From Pseudoxanthomonas composti (lineage in GTDB: Bacteria; Pseudomonadota; Gammaproteobacteria; Xanthomonadales; Xanthomonadaceae), in the NCBI RefSeq assembly GCF_004122095.1, contig NZ_SAWZ01000007.1:140689-204688 (forward strand): a stretch of DNA of 64,000 bases. The letters run 5' to 3'. Below are positions 20,534 to 29,452 of the stretch, piece after piece (position 1 is the stretch's first letter; the number at the start of each line of letters is the position of its first letter). The notes under the pieces were generated by a model. The model was not told the DNA's origin. It did no database searches and saw only the letters and a list, made by a program, of their open reading frames with translations. A program made the position numbers and the translations under genes.

Positions 20534-22753
20534 ATGGCCCGCTTCGATTCCCGCCTGAACCAGCTCTGGGCACACGAGAAGGCCAGCTATGGCCTGCGGG
20601 TGTTCATCGCCCTGGCCGTGGCGATGGGCGTGTGCTGGCAGCAGGGCCAGCTGCTGGCATTGCCGCCGCTGTTCCTGGGCACGATCGCCGCGGCCATCGC
20701 CGAGACCGACGACAACTGGCTGGGCCGGACCAAGGCCGTGCTGCTGTCGATGCTGTGCTTCTGCATCGCCGCGGTGGTGGTGCAGTGGCTGTTCCCCTAT
20801 CCGGCGGTGTTCGTGCCGGTGATGGCGGTGGCCACCTTCTCCATCTGGCTGATCGGCGCCCTGGGCGAGCGCTATGCCTCCATCGCCATGGCCACCGTGT
20901 CCCTGGCCATCTACGCGATGCTGGGGCTGGACCATCACCCGGCCGACAGCGCCGAGCCGTCCTGGCATGCCACCGCCCTGCTGCTGGTGGGCGCGGGCTG
21001 GTACAGCCTGCTTTCGATCCTATGGACGGCGCTGTTCGCCAATCGCCCGGTGCGCGAGCGCCTGGCGCGCCTGTTCCTCGAGCTCGGCCTGTTCCTGAAG
21101 TACAAGGCCGACCTGTTCGAGCCCGTCCGCCAGATCGACGAGCATCCGCGCCGGCTCAAGCTGGCCCAGCAGAACGCGCGGGTGGTGGAGGCGCTCAATG
21201 CGGCCAAGGCGGCGATCCTCTCGCGCTTTGGCCGCTCCGGCCGCCCCGGCGTGCAGTCGGGCCTGTACTTCCGGCTGTACTACATGGCGCAGGACTTCCA
21301 TGAGCGCGCCAGCTCCTCGCACTACCCCTATCACGAGCTGACCGACGCCTTCTTCCACAGCGACGTGCTGTACCGCTGCCAGCGCCTGCTGGCCCTGCAG
21401 GGCAAGGCCTGCGCGGCGCTGGGCGAAGCCATCCGCCTGCGCACGCCCTTCCAGTACGGCGAGCAAAGCCGGCAGGCCACGGCCGACCTGCGCGAGTCGT
21501 TGGCGTTCCTGCGCGCGCAGGACAACCCGGGCTGGAACCGCCTGCTGGGTTCGCTGGAGCTGCTGGGCGTGAACCTGCAATCGATCGAGCGGCGCCTGTC
21601 CGAGGCGGCCGAGTCGGACAGCACCCTGGACAACATCGACACCCGCCTGCGCGACTCCTCGCCGCACTCGCTGCGCGAAATGGCCGTGCGCATCGGCCAG
21701 CAGTTCAGTCTGAAATCGGTGCTGTTCCGCCATGGCCTGCGCATGGCCATCGCCCTGGTGGTCGGCTACGCGGTGATGGTCTCGCTGCATGCCGACCATG
21801 GCTACTGGATCCTGCTGACCATCGCCTTCACCTGCCGACCCAACTACGGCGCCACCCGGCTGCGGCTGGCACAGCGCATCGCTGGCACGCTGGTGGGCGT
21901 GGGTTTCACCTGGGCGTTCATGCAGCTGTTCCCGGCCACCGAACTGCAGCTGCTGCTGGCCTTCGCCGCGGCGCTGCTGTTCTTCGTCACCCGCACCGAC
22001 CGCTACATGATCGCCACCGCGGCGATCACGGTGATGGCGCTGCTGTGCTTCAACCTGCTCGGCGACGGCTTCCTGCTGCTGTGGCCGCGCCTGCTCGACA
22101 CGCTGATCGGCTGCGCCATCGCCGCGGCGGCCGCCTTTCTGATCCTGCCCGAATGGCAGGGCCGTCGCCTGCACCTGGTGATGGCCAACGTGCTCGATGC
22201 CTGCGCGCGCTACCTGGATGAGGTGCTGGCGCACTACCGCGAAAGCGGGCGCGACGATCTGGGCTACCGCGTGGCCCGCCGCGACATGCACAACGCCGAT
22301 GCCGCCCTGTCGGCCGCGCTGTCCAACATGGTGCGTGAGCCAGGCTACAAGCGCCGCAACCTGGACGCCGGTTTCCGCTTCCTGGCCCTGTCCAACACCT
22401 TGCTCAGCTACCTGTCCGCGCTGGGCGCGCACCGCGCGCAACTGTCCGAGCATGCCGACGACGCGCTCATCGCCGCGGCCGGGCAGCGCCTGCGCCAGGG
22501 CCTGCAGGCCATCACCCAGGCGCTGAACGCCCGGACCGCCGCGGCCGGCACGGCCGCCGAGGACGACGCGCTGGCCGATGTACTGGAACAGATGCCCGCG
22601 GACATCGACGAGAAGCGCCGCCTGCTGCGCACGCAGCTGTCCCTGGCCCTGCGTCTGCTGCCGCGCCTGCGTGCGGCCGCCGATGCGGTTACCACCGGCA
22701 CCGGCGCCGAGCCCGATGCGCGCGGGGATCGCGCTGCGCCATCGGTCGGCTAG
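20534..22753 (+). CDS. yccS: YccS/YhfK-family membrane protein (FUSC-type putative exporter)
   Basis: A 739-residue inner-membrane protein of the YccS/YhfK family. It has two similar membrane halves: six N-terminal segments (about 20-170) and a second set (about 405-535), separated by a long cytoplasmic helical domain. The signatures SLHADHGYWILLTIAFTCRPNYG and RLRLAQRIAGTLVGVG are the FUSC motif. Related proteins are thought to export aromatic acids or other small molecules; no substrate is known here. It is divergent from cysA and followed by REP-like repeats. Confidence 0.9.
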   Translation: MARFDSRLNQLWAHEKASYGLRVFIALAVAMGVCWQQGQLLALPPLFLGTIAAAIAETDDNWLGRTKAVLLSMLCFCIAAVVVQWLFPYPAVFVPVMAVATFSIWLIGALGERYASIAMATVSLAIYAMLGLDHHPADSAEPSWHATALLLVGAGWYSLLSILWTALFANRPVRERLARLFLELGLFLKYKADLFEPVRQIDEHPRRLKLAQQNARVVEALNAAKAAILSRFGRSGRPGVQSGLYFRLYYMAQDFHERASSSHYPYHELTDAFFHSDVLYRCQRLLALQGKACAALGEAIRLRTPFQYGEQSRQATADLRESLAFLRAQDNPGWNRLLGSLELLGVNLQSIERRLSEAAESDSTLDNIDTRLRDSSPHSLREMAVRIGQQFSLKSVLFRHGLRMAIALVVGYAVMVSLHADHGYWILLTIAFTCRPNYGATRLRLAQRIAGTLVGVGFTWAFMQLFPATELQLLLAFAAALLFFVTRTDRYMIATAAITVMALLCFNLLGDGFLLLWPRLLDTLIGCAIAAAAAFLILPEWQGRRLHLVMANVLDACARYLDEVLAHYRESGRDDLGYRVARRDMHNADAALSAALSNMVREPGYKRRNLDAGFRFLALSNTLLSYLSALGAHRAQLSEHADDALIAAAGQRLRQGLQAITQALNARTAAAGTAAEDDALADVLEQMPADIDEKRRLLRTQLSLALRLLPRLRAAADAVTTGTGAEPDARGDRAAPSVG

Positions 22754-22769
22754 GCATCGCGATCTCCCC

Positions 22770-23100
22770 GGCAGCGGCTCCCGGTGGCCTCGGGCCATCC
22801 GCCGCGATGCAGTCCCGGGGGAAAGCCTCTTCGCTGATGAATCGGCTCCAACACATGGAGACTGCGCTGCCCGATGGCAGCAGCGGTACTGAGCACCATG
22901 CAGCCTCGTGGGAGCGGCTTCAGCCGCGAAGAAGCCTTCCCGGTAACGCCCCTTCGCCGATGAATCGGCTCCCACACAGAAAGCTGCGCTCTGCGATGGC
23001 AGCAGCGGTACTGAGCACCATGCATCCTCGTGGGAGCGGCTTCAGCCGCGCAGCAGCTTTACCGGTAATGCCCTTCGCCGATGAATCGGCTCCCACACAA
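22770..23100. repeat. Tandem array of three REP-like palindromes (unit about 121 bases)
   Basis: Two full units (about 22859-22979 and 22980-23100) share the order: GATGGCAGCAGCGGTACTGA, then GTGGGAGCGGCTTCAGCCGC, a variable centre, and TTCGCCGATGAATCGGCTCC. A degenerate partial copy (22770-22856) precedes them. Each GTGGGAGCGGCTTCAGC arm pairs with the GAATCGGCTCCCACAC arm. The array fills the spacer between yccS and the MFS-acyltransferase gene. It belongs to the family also seen at 12.6, 36.0, 42.7 and 63.4-63.6 kb. Confidence 0.85.
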
Positions 23101-23184
23101 GCGCAGGCGCCCGCCGAGGCCACCGCCCTTGCGTGCCATCGAGGCCAGCCCTAGGCTGCGCGCAGCTTTCGCACGGAACCGCGC

Positions 23185-25074
23185 ATGTCCTCGGGCCACA
23201 ACCAGTTCGCGCTGCTCGGGCAGCGCCGCTTCCTGCCATTCTTCGCGGTCCAGTGCTTCGGCGCGCTCAACGACAACGTCTACCGCCAGGCCATCATCGG
23301 CCTGTTGTTCTGGATGGGCATCGACCCGGCCCAGCGCACGCTCTACACCAACCTGGCCCCGGCGCTGTTCATCCTGCCCTACTTCCTGTTTTCGGCCATC
23401 GCCGGGCAGATCGCCGAGAAGCTGGAAAAACAGCGGCTGATCGTGATCACCACGACGATGGAAATCGCGATCATGTCGCTGGCGGCGGTGGGCTTCCTGA
23501 CCCAGAACATGCTCGTGCTGCTCATCGCGCTGTTCTGCACCGGCCTGCAGTCCACGCTGTTCGGCCCGGTGAAGTATTCGATCCTGCCTTCGGTGCTCAA
23601 GCCCGAGGAGCTCACCGGCGGCAATGGGCTGGTGGAGATGGGGACCTCGCTGTCGATCCTGGTTGGCATGATCTTCGGCGGGCTGATCTTCCAGCTGGCC
23701 GGCACGCACGGGCCGGTCACCGCGGCCACGGCGGTGATCGCCCTGGCGGTCATCGGCAACCTGGTCTCACGGCTGATCCCGCGCGTGGATGCCGGCGCAC
23801 CGGAGCTGCCGATCAACTGGAACCCCCTGCCCGAGTCGCTGGCGATCATGCGCCTGGCGCGCAAGCAGCTGGCGGTGCGCAACGCCATCCTGGGCGTGTC
23901 CTGGTTCTGGTTCGTCGGCACTGTGCTGACCGCGCAGCTGCCGACCTACGCCGAGGTCAACCTGGGCGGGCAGCCCTCGCTGTACATCTTCGCGCTGGCG
24001 CTGTTCTCCATCGGCACCGGGACCGGCTCGCTGCTGTGCGAAAAATTGTCCGGACGCACGGTGGAGATCGGCCTGGTGCCGCTGGGCGCCTTCGGCATCA
24101 GCGCCTTCATGCTGGACCTGTACTTCGCCCGCCCCGGCGCGGCGCCGCAGACCGGGCTGGCCGTGGCGCAGTTCCTGCAGGCGCCCGGCAGCTGGCGCAT
24201 CTGCATCGACCTGGTCGGCATCGGCATGTTCACCGGCTTCTTCGTGGTGCCGCTGTTCGCGCTGATCCAGAGCCGCACGCCGCGCAGTGAACTCTCCCGC
24301 GTCATCGCCGGCGTCAACATCCAGAACTCGTTGTTCATCGTGGTGGCCGCGGTGCTGGGCATCGCCGTGCAGCGCTTCCTGGGCTGGACCATTCCGCAGG
24401 TGTTCCTGGCCCTGACCATCGCCAACGCGCTGGTGGCGATCTGGATCTTCAGCATCGTCCCCGAGTTCCTGATGCGCTTCATGAGCTGGGTGATGGTGCG
24501 CGCGCTGTACCGGCTGCGCCTGCATGGCGTGGAGCAGCACATCCCCGAGGAAGGCCCGGCGCTGATCGTGTGCAACCACGTCAGCTACATGGATGCGCTG
24601 ATCCTCTCGGCCGCCATCCCGCGGCCAGTGCGCTTTGTCATGTACTACAAGATCTTCAACATCCCGGTGATGCGCTGGATCTTCCGCAACGCCAAGGCGA
24701 TCCCGATCGCCGGTGCGCGCGAGGACCCCGAGCTGATGCGCAAGGCCTTCGAGGAGATCGACGCGGCGCTGGCCAACGGCGATGTGGTGGGCATCTTCCC
24801 GGAAGGCGCCCTGACCAAGGATGGGCAGATCGCCGCCTTCAAGTCCGGCGTGGAGAAGATCCTGGAGCGCCGCCCGGTGCCGGTGGTGCCCATGGCGCTG
24901 CGGGGCATGTGGTCGAGCATGTGGTCGCACCGCGATTCGCGCCTGCGCCGCATGCGCATGCCGCGGCGTTTCCGGGCGCACATCGAGGTCGCGGCCGGTG
25001 CGCCCCTGCCGGCGGACAGCAGCGCGCAAGCGCTGGAAGCGGCGGTCCGCGGCCTGCGCGGGGATGCGGCCTGA
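23185..25074 (+). CDS. LplT-like MFS transporter fused to a PlsC-type acyltransferase
   Basis: A 629-residue fusion. Residues about 8-430 form a 12-segment MFS transporter resembling the lysophospholipid flippase LplT (CFGALNDNVYRQ, LFGPVKYSILPSVL, NGLVEMGTSLSILVG). Residues about 440-629 are a PlsC/LPLAT acyltransferase with NHVSYMD (the H-x4-D catalytic motif) and FPEGALTKDG. In E. coli, LplT and the acyltransferase Aas are separate adjacent genes; here transporter and acyltransferase are one chain, but the acyl-ACP ligase domain of Aas is absent. Likely role: re-uptake and reacylation of lysophospholipids at the inner membrane. Confidence 0.92.
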   Translation: MSSGHNQFALLGQRRFLPFFAVQCFGALNDNVYRQAIIGLLFWMGIDPAQRTLYTNLAPALFILPYFLFSAIAGQIAEKLEKQRLIVITTTMEIAIMSLAAVGFLTQNMLVLLIALFCTGLQSTLFGPVKYSILPSVLKPEELTGGNGLVEMGTSLSILVGMIFGGLIFQLAGTHGPVTAATAVIALAVIGNLVSRLIPRVDAGAPELPINWNPLPESLAIMRLARKQLAVRNAILGVSWFWFVGTVLTAQLPTYAEVNLGGQPSLYIFALALFSIGTGTGSLLCEKLSGRTVEIGLVPLGAFGISAFMLDLYFARPGAAPQTGLAVAQFLQAPGSWRICIDLVGIGMFTGFFVVPLFALIQSRTPRSELSRVIAGVNIQNSLFIVVAAVLGIAVQRFLGWTIPQVFLALTIANALVAIWIFSIVPEFLMRFMSWVMVRALYRLRLHGVEQHIPEEGPALIVCNHVSYMDALILSAAIPRPVRFVMYYKIFNIPVMRWIFRNAKAIPIAGAREDPELMRKAFEEIDAALANGDVVGIFPEGALTKDGQIAAFKSGVEKILERRPVPVVPMALRGMWSSMWSHRDSRLRRMRMPRRFRAHIEVAAGAPLPADSSAQALEAAVRGLRGDAA

Positions 25075-25109
25075 AGCGGGCCGACTGCACAGCGGACACC
25101 ACAATCCAC

Positions 25110-25115
25110 TAGACT
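25110..25115 (+). promoter_or_regulatory. Possible -10 element upstream of the CD225 gene
   Basis: TAGACT in CCACTAGACTCG lies 42 bases before the ATG at 25158, the same hexamer as before fis and priA. No clear -35 is seen. Confidence 0.35.
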
Positions 25116-25157
25116 CGCCCGCGACATGACGTCACCACCACCCATGGGGAGTTCCAC

Positions 25158-25526
25158 ATGAGCACCATCCCACCGCCGCCCGGCGCCACGCCGCCGCCCT
25201 ACACCCCGCCGTCGGCGCCGATCGCCCCCGGTAGCGTGCCCAACCACCTGGCCTGGTCGATCATCTCCACGGTCATCGGCTTCTGCCTGTGCTGCCCGGC
25301 GCTCATCACCGGCATCGTCGCTATCGTCTTCTCCAGCAAGGTCAACTCGCTGCTGGGCCAGGGCGACTTCGATGGCGCCAAGCGCGCCTCGGCCCAGGCC
25401 AAGACCTGGTGCATCGTCACCACGGCACTGGCCGGCCTCGGCCTGATCATCAACATCATCATGTTCGCCACCGGCGGCATGGCCTCCTATATGGAAACCA
25501 TGCAGCAGTTCCAGAACATGCAGTAA
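25158..25526 (+). CDS. CD225/dispanin-like small membrane protein
   Basis: A 122-residue protein with a Pro-rich N-terminal tail (PPPPGATPPPYTPPSAP) and two membrane segments. The region NHLAWSIISTVIGFCLCCPALITGIVAIVFSSKVN, with an AKRASAQAKTWCIVT loop between the segments, is the CD225/dispanin signature, which also includes eukaryotic IFITM proteins. Bacterial members are common and mostly uncharacterised. The stop overlaps the next ATG by one base (TAATG), so it is coupled to the DUF2752 gene. Confidence 0.88.
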   Translation: MSTIPPPPGATPPPYTPPSAPIAPGSVPNHLAWSIISTVIGFCLCCPALITGIVAIVFSSKVNSLLGQGDFDGAKRASAQAKTWCIVTTALAGLGLIINIIMFATGGMASYMETMQQFQNMQ

Positions 25527-25939
25527 TGCAGCAACTCCGCAGCCACCATTGGCTGCTGGCCGGCGCGGCGGCCACCGCCGCCGTCGCTGGCGCCTGCCTG
25601 CTCTACCGTTTCGATCCCAACGCCGCCGACAGCCCGTTCCCCGGCTGCATCTTCAAGGCCCTGACCGGGCTGAACTGCCCCGGCTGCGGCATGACCCGCG
25701 CCGCGCACGCGCTGGTGCATTTGGATCTGGCCACGGCCTTTTCGATGAACCCGGGGATGATGACCGTGCTGGCGCTCGCCCCCGGCCTGCTGGCCTGGAA
25801 GCTGGGCTGGCGCGCACGCTGGTTCGCGCCGGTGGTCCAGGTGATGAGCGCGCCGAAGTTCTGGCTGATCGCCCTGCCCGCCTACTGGATCGCCCGCAAC
25901 CTGCCCTGGGTGCCGTTCACCTGGTTGGCGCCGGGCTGA
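25526..25939 (+). CDS. DUF2752 family small membrane protein
   Basis: A 137-residue inner-membrane protein with three hydrophobic segments (about 8-24, 70-88, 105-122). The motif LNCPGCGMTRAAHALVHLDL is the DUF2752 signature (CPxCGxTR followed by a helix of small residues and AxxxNP). It is often encoded beside CD225 proteins, as here, and its ATG is coupled to that gene. Function unknown; the conserved Cys pair could bind metal or be redox active. Confidence 0.88.
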   Translation: MQQLRSHHWLLAGAAATAAVAGACLLYRFDPNAADSPFPGCIFKALTGLNCPGCGMTRAAHALVHLDLATAFSMNPGMMTVLALAPGLLAWKLGWRARWFAPVVQVMSAPKFWLIALPAYWIARNLPWVPFTWLAPG

Positions 25940-25950
25940 GGGTTAGCCCT

Positions 25951-26330
25951 GGCCGGGCGTTCGCTAACTGCGAGGCAGTGCAACACTTCCTCGGTCGCAG
26001 CTGCATCGTCGCCCTCCATGGCGAAGCCTTCTCGGCTCCGGAAAGCCCGGCCCGGCCATCCATGGCCGGGCGTTCGCTGACGCGCGCGGCAGTGCCGCCG
26101 GCTCGGTTCCTTCATCGCTGCCATCCCTGGCGCGGCCTTGGCGGCTCCGGAAAGCCCGGCCCGGCCATCCATGGCCGGGCGTTCGCTAACTGCGAGGCAG
26201 TGCAACACTTCCTCGGTCGCAACTGCATCGTCGCCCTCCATGGCGAAGCCTTCTCGGCTCCGGAAAGCCCGGCCCGGCCATCCATGGCCGGGCGTTCGCT
26301 AACTGCGAGGCAGTGCCTCGCAGTTAGCTC
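25951..26330. repeat. Tandem repeat array with 109-113-base units
   Basis: Three full units (25951-26063, 26064-26172, 26173-26285) and a partial fourth (from 26286) all begin GGCCGGGCGTTCGCT and end CCGGAAAGCCCGGCCCGGCC-AT. Units 1 and 3 are nearly identical over 113 bases; unit 2 is diverged in its middle. Each junction is itself a palindrome (CCCGGCCAT CC ATGGCCGGG). The array fills the space between the convergent DUF2752 and ampE-like genes. No coding signal is convincing. Confidence 0.85.
26298..26328. terminator. Perfect 15-base hairpin at the end of the ampE-like gene
   Basis: GCTAACTGCGAGGCA and its exact inverse flank a single central G. It closes the repeat array and includes the ampE-like stop codon (26324-26326). 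It may act as a bidirectional transcription boundary between convergent genes; there is no T-run, so terminator activity is inferred. Confidence 0.5.
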
Positions 26331-27217
26331 ACCCACCCCGCGATGACGAACAGGGCCAGGACCGCCAGCCACAGCAGCAGGATGCGCCAGACCAGGCTCA
26401 TGGCATCGCGTAGCTCGGGCAGCTCACTGATCGCCGGCACCAGGCCCTCGTCGGTGTAGTCCTCGGCTTCGGCTTCCAGCTCGCTGCGCACGCTGGCCCG
26501 GGCGGCAGCATCCAGGAACGTCGCCTGCAGCCCGTGTCCCTGGCTGCCGGTGCCGCGCCAGGCGCCGACCACGGCATCGAAGTTGCCCACCAGCGCCAGG
26601 GTCCAGCCCATCAGCATGGCCACCGGCCAGTCCAGCACGGCGCACCACCAGGCTGCGCCGGCACGATGTCCGCCCGGCATCGATGCGCCTTCCACCCCGT
26701 GCGCGGACACGGCCAGCAGCCGATACAGCAGGGCGCCGGCAGGGCCCAGCAGCAGGAACCAGAACATCACCCCGAACCAGCGCTGCAGCGCGCTGCGGAA
26801 CACCGCGCCCACCAGCGCGGGACCATCACTAAGCGGCACGCTGGCCTCGGGCCACAGCCGCGCCACGGCCGCTTGCCGGGTGGCGGTGTCATCGGCCTCC
26901 AGGACCGCCTCGACATCCACATCCAGATCGCGCGGGCCCCAGGCATACACCAGCACCGCGATGGCGAAAAGCGCCCCTGGCACGCCCAGCAGCCAGCCGC
27001 GAAGCAGCCAGGCCAGCAGCGCCACCAACAGCACCGGCACCGCGACCGCCAACAGCACCCCGTGCCGCCCGCGCCAGAAGGCGCTGCGACCGGCCTGCAC
27101 ATCCAGCCCCCGCAGCCAGCGCGCATACCAGCCAAAGCGCCGCAGGCGTTCCAGCGGCGCATGCGCCAGATGTCCCAGCACCAGCGCGGTGACCACGGCC
27201 AACAGGGTGAGCGACAT
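26324..27217 (-). CDS. ampE: AmpE-like regulatory membrane protein
   Basis: A 297-residue inner-membrane protein of the AmpE/CobD-like group, with ATG at 27217 preceded by GGAGGT. Four or more hydrophobic segments are visible (about 1-18, 55-95, 150-175, 275-295). Features fitting AmpE are the early segment with GHLAHAPLERLRR, the FRSALQRWFGVMFWFLLLGPAGALLYRL stretch (a GPxGALxYRL motif), and the C-terminal membrane helix. AmpE is encoded with AmpD and implicated in beta-lactamase signalling; no ampD is adjacent here, so the role is uncertain. Confidence 0.8.
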   Translation of the reverse strand: MSLTLLAVVTALVLGHLAHAPLERLRRFGWYARWLRGLDVQAGRSAFWRGRHGVLLAVAVPVLLVALLAWLLRGWLLGVPGALFAIAVLVYAWGPRDLDVDVEAVLEADDTATRQAAVARLWPEASVPLSDGPALVGAVFRSALQRWFGVMFWFLLLGPAGALLYRLLAVSAHGVEGASMPGGHRAGAAWWCAVLDWPVAMLMGWTLALVGNFDAVVGAWRGTGSQGHGLQATFLDAAARASVRSELEAEAEDYTDEGLVPAISELPELRDAMSLVWRILLLWLAVLALFVIAGWVS

Positions 27218-27299
27218 GTGCGGACCTCCGGCGGCCAATTCTAACTGCGCGCCCTACCCGCGCGTCCTACCCGCAAACGGCATGGCGTCGCCGGGCCGA

Positions 27300-28226
27300 T
27301 CAGGCGGTCATGCGCTGGTACCAGTGCTCGATCAGGGCACGGGCAATGGAAATGGACGGGGACAGGCGCAGGCCGCCGTGCTCGCGCTGTGGGCTGCGCG
27401 CGGCGGCGATCTCATCGACCGTGAACCAGCGCGCGTCTTCCAGTTCGCCATCCACTTTGGGCGTGTCCGGCTCGGCCTCGGCCTCGAATCCCAGCATCAA
27501 GGCGCCCGGAAACGGCCAGGGCTGGCCGCCCAGGTAGCGGCAGCTGCGCACCCGCACCTGGGTTTCCTCGTGGACCTCGCGCACCACCGTCTGTTCGAGC
27601 GACTCGCCCGGTTCGACAAAGCCGGCGATCACCGAATAGCGCCCTTCCGGCCAGCTGGCCTGGCGCCCCAGCAGCAGGCGCTGCCCGTCGGTGACGGCCA
27701 CGATGACCGCCGGGTCCACGCGCGGATAGTGCTCGGTGCCGCACTGGCTGCAGCTGGCGACATAGCCGGCGCGGCGGAACGCCACGCGCCCGCCGCAGCG
27801 CCCGCAATGCTGGGTGCGCGTGCGCCAGTGCTGCATCGCCCGCGCATGCGCGAAAGCGGCAGACTCGTTCTCGTGCCAGGTCGCCGCGGCCTGGCGCAGG
27901 TCCACGCGCTGCGGCGCGCTCACCTGCACCGCGTCGGCCTCGACGGAAAACCAGGCCTGGCCATCGCGCACGCCCAGCAGCAAGGCATTGGCCAGCGCGG
28001 AGGCGCCCACATCGCGGCCGGTGAAGCCAGGCCGCTGGCCATTCCGGTCGGCCAGGGCCATGCCCTCGGCGTCCAGCACCAGCAGTTGCGCATCAGGCCA
28101 CAGCCGCGCCAACGCCTGGGCATCGTCGCGCAGCGCATCGGCGCGATCCAGCGGCGCGCTGGCAAAGGCGTAGCCGGACAGGGCCGGCGGCATCACCTCC
28201 GGCAGCCCGCCGGGGCGCGCCGGCAT
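27300..28226 (-). CDS. nudC: NADH pyrophosphatase / RNA decapping hydrolase NudC
   Basis: NudC hydrolyses NAD(H) and removes NAD caps from RNA. The protein has an N-terminal NudC domain, a four-Cys zinc ribbon (CGRCGG and CSQCGTEHYPR), and a Nudix domain with GFVEPGESLEQTVVREVHEE followed by the NudC-specific GGQPWPFPGALM. The Nudix box ends EETQV, with Q where Gly is usual, and the QPWPFP signature is preceded by GG rather than S. Start codon is uncertain: the ATG at 28226 lies four bases after the erpA stop (308 residues); an ATG at 28193 is possible. It is part of the erpA-nudC unit. Confidence 0.93.
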   Translation of the reverse strand: MPARPGGLPEVMPPALSGYAFASAPLDRADALRDDAQALARLWPDAQLLVLDAEGMALADRNGQRPGFTGRDVGASALANALLLGVRDGQAWFSVEADAVQVSAPQRVDLRQAAATWHENESAAFAHARAMQHWRTRTQHCGRCGGRVAFRRAGYVASCSQCGTEHYPRVDPAVIVAVTDGQRLLLGRQASWPEGRYSVIAGFVEPGESLEQTVVREVHEETQVRVRSCRYLGGQPWPFPGALMLGFEAEAEPDTPKVDGELEDARWFTVDEIAAARSPQREHGGLRLSPSISIARALIEHWYQRMTA

Positions 28227-28230
28227 CGGC

Positions 28231-28617
28231 TCAGACACTGAAGCTGCTGCCGCAGCCGCAGGTGGTCTTGGCATTGGGGTTGCGGATGACGAACTGCGCC
28301 CCGGTCAGGCTCTCGGTGTAGTCCACCTCGGCGCCCATCAGGTATTGCAGGCTCAGCGGATCCACCAGCAGGGTGACCTCGTCGGTCTGCACCGCCAGGT
28401 CATCCTCGGCGCGGTTCTCGTCGAACTCGAACCCGTACTGGAACCCCGAGCAGCCACCGCCCTCGATGTACACGCGCAAGGCCAACTCGGCGTTGCCTTC
28501 CTCGGCGATCAGCTCGCGCACCTTGGCCGCGGCCGCATGCGTGAAGTTGAGCGGGCGGTCCAGCGACTGGTAGTCCGGCGCCGGGGCGGCGGTAGGCAGG
28601 GAGACGAACGTGCTCAT
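28231..28617 (-). CDS. erpA: Iron-sulfur cluster insertion protein ErpA
   Basis: A-type carrier that delivers Fe-S clusters to apoproteins, essential for isoprenoid synthesis in E. coli. The 128-residue protein has the three invariant cysteines: C56 in [11 protein letters not shown] and C120/C122 in [11 protein letters not shown]. The start at 28617 gives the normal length; an upstream extension to 28734 is Arg/Pro-rich and rejected. nudC follows after four bases, and a bactofilin-containing block lies upstream on the same strand. Confidence 0.96.
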   Translation of the reverse strand: MSTFVSLPTAAPAPDYQSLDRPLNFTHAAAAKVRELIAEEGNAELALRVYIEGGGCSGFQYGFEFDENRAEDDLAVQTDEVTLLVDPLSLQYLMGAEVDYTESLTGAQFVIRNPNAKTTCGCGSSFSV

Positions 28618-28681
28618 GCGTGCAGGATGGGGCCAGAAGCGGGGCGGTTCAAGCCAGAGACGGAGATGCAGCTTCCCAGCA

Positions 28682-29404
28682 TCAGGCCCCTCCCGTCCCG
28701 CCCGGCGCGGCCGCCTCGGTCCAGGTGAAACCACGCTCGACGCCGGTGCCGCCCGCGGCGTCCAGGCGCGCCACCACCCGCACCGGCTGGAAGCCCTGCG
28801 GCAGGAACAGATCCCCTTCCACCTGCTGGAAGTACTTGAACGAATACGCCACGCCCTCGGCCCCGGCCTGCTGGCGCAGCGCGCTCCAGTCCAGGGTCTC
28901 CAGCTTGCCGTTGCGCGTGCCCTCCACGCTCAGGCGCAGGCTGCCGCGGCTGACCGCGCCGCGGTTCACGTTCTGGGTCAGGGTGGCGGTGAAGTGCCAG
29001 GCATTGCCGGCCTGCGGCTGCAGCCGCAGCTCGTGCACGGTCAGTCCATGGCGCTGCGCCGTGGCGCCGACGAATCGCTCGTAGAACGCCACATCCGTGC
29101 GCAGCCCGGCGATTTCCTCATCGCGCTCGGCCAGTCCGTTCTGCAGGTCCTGGTTGGCCTCGCGCGAGATCTGGTCCGAGCGCGACAGCGTGGCCACGCG
29201 CTGCTCCAGTTCCGCCAGCCGCGCCTGCTGGGCCCGCCACTGCGCGGGGCTGGGAATGTCCGCGGCCCGCACCTGCACGATGGTCCACACGCCCCAGGCG
29301 CCGAAGCCCAGGGCAAGCAGCATCAGCAAGGCCACCGCGTAGGCGACCAGCCGCGCCCGCGGGGACACCGGCTGCAGCTGTGGGGAAGACGTCGGCTTGG
29401 ACAT
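28682..29404 (-). CDS. Coiled-coil membrane protein, paralogue of the 30006-30728 gene (DUF6776-like)
   Basis: A 240-residue protein with one N-terminal membrane segment (about 18-42), a coiled coil (about 52-105, containing [35 protein letters not shown] heptads), and a C-terminal beta domain with [20 protein letters not shown]. It aligns end to end with the protein at 30006-30728 (shared [31 protein letters not shown] and YFQQ-EG). I associate it with DUF6776 from memory. Together with bactofilin between the copies, it suggests a role at the envelope or cytoskeleton, which is inference. Confidence 0.85.
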   Translation of the reverse strand: MSKPTSSPQLQPVSPRARLVAYAVALLMLLALGFGAWGVWTIVQVRAADIPSPAQWRAQQARLAELEQRVATLSRSDQISREANQDLQNGLAERDEEIAGLRTDVAFYERFVGATAQRHGLTVHELRLQPQAGNAWHFTATLTQNVNRGAVSRGSLRLSVEGTRNGKLETLDWSALRQQAGAEGVAYSFKYFQQVEGDLFLPQGFQPVRVVARLDAAGGTGVERGFTWTEAAAPGGTGGA

Positions 29405-29452
29405 GGCCGGAGCTTACGCCCGGCCATTTGAGACGGCTCTGAACGCCCGGTC

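Noticed and set aside
22770..23100. CRISPR array
   Set aside because: The repeat units are about 121 bases, palindromic, and nearly identical throughout, with no short repeat-spacer alternation or cas genes.
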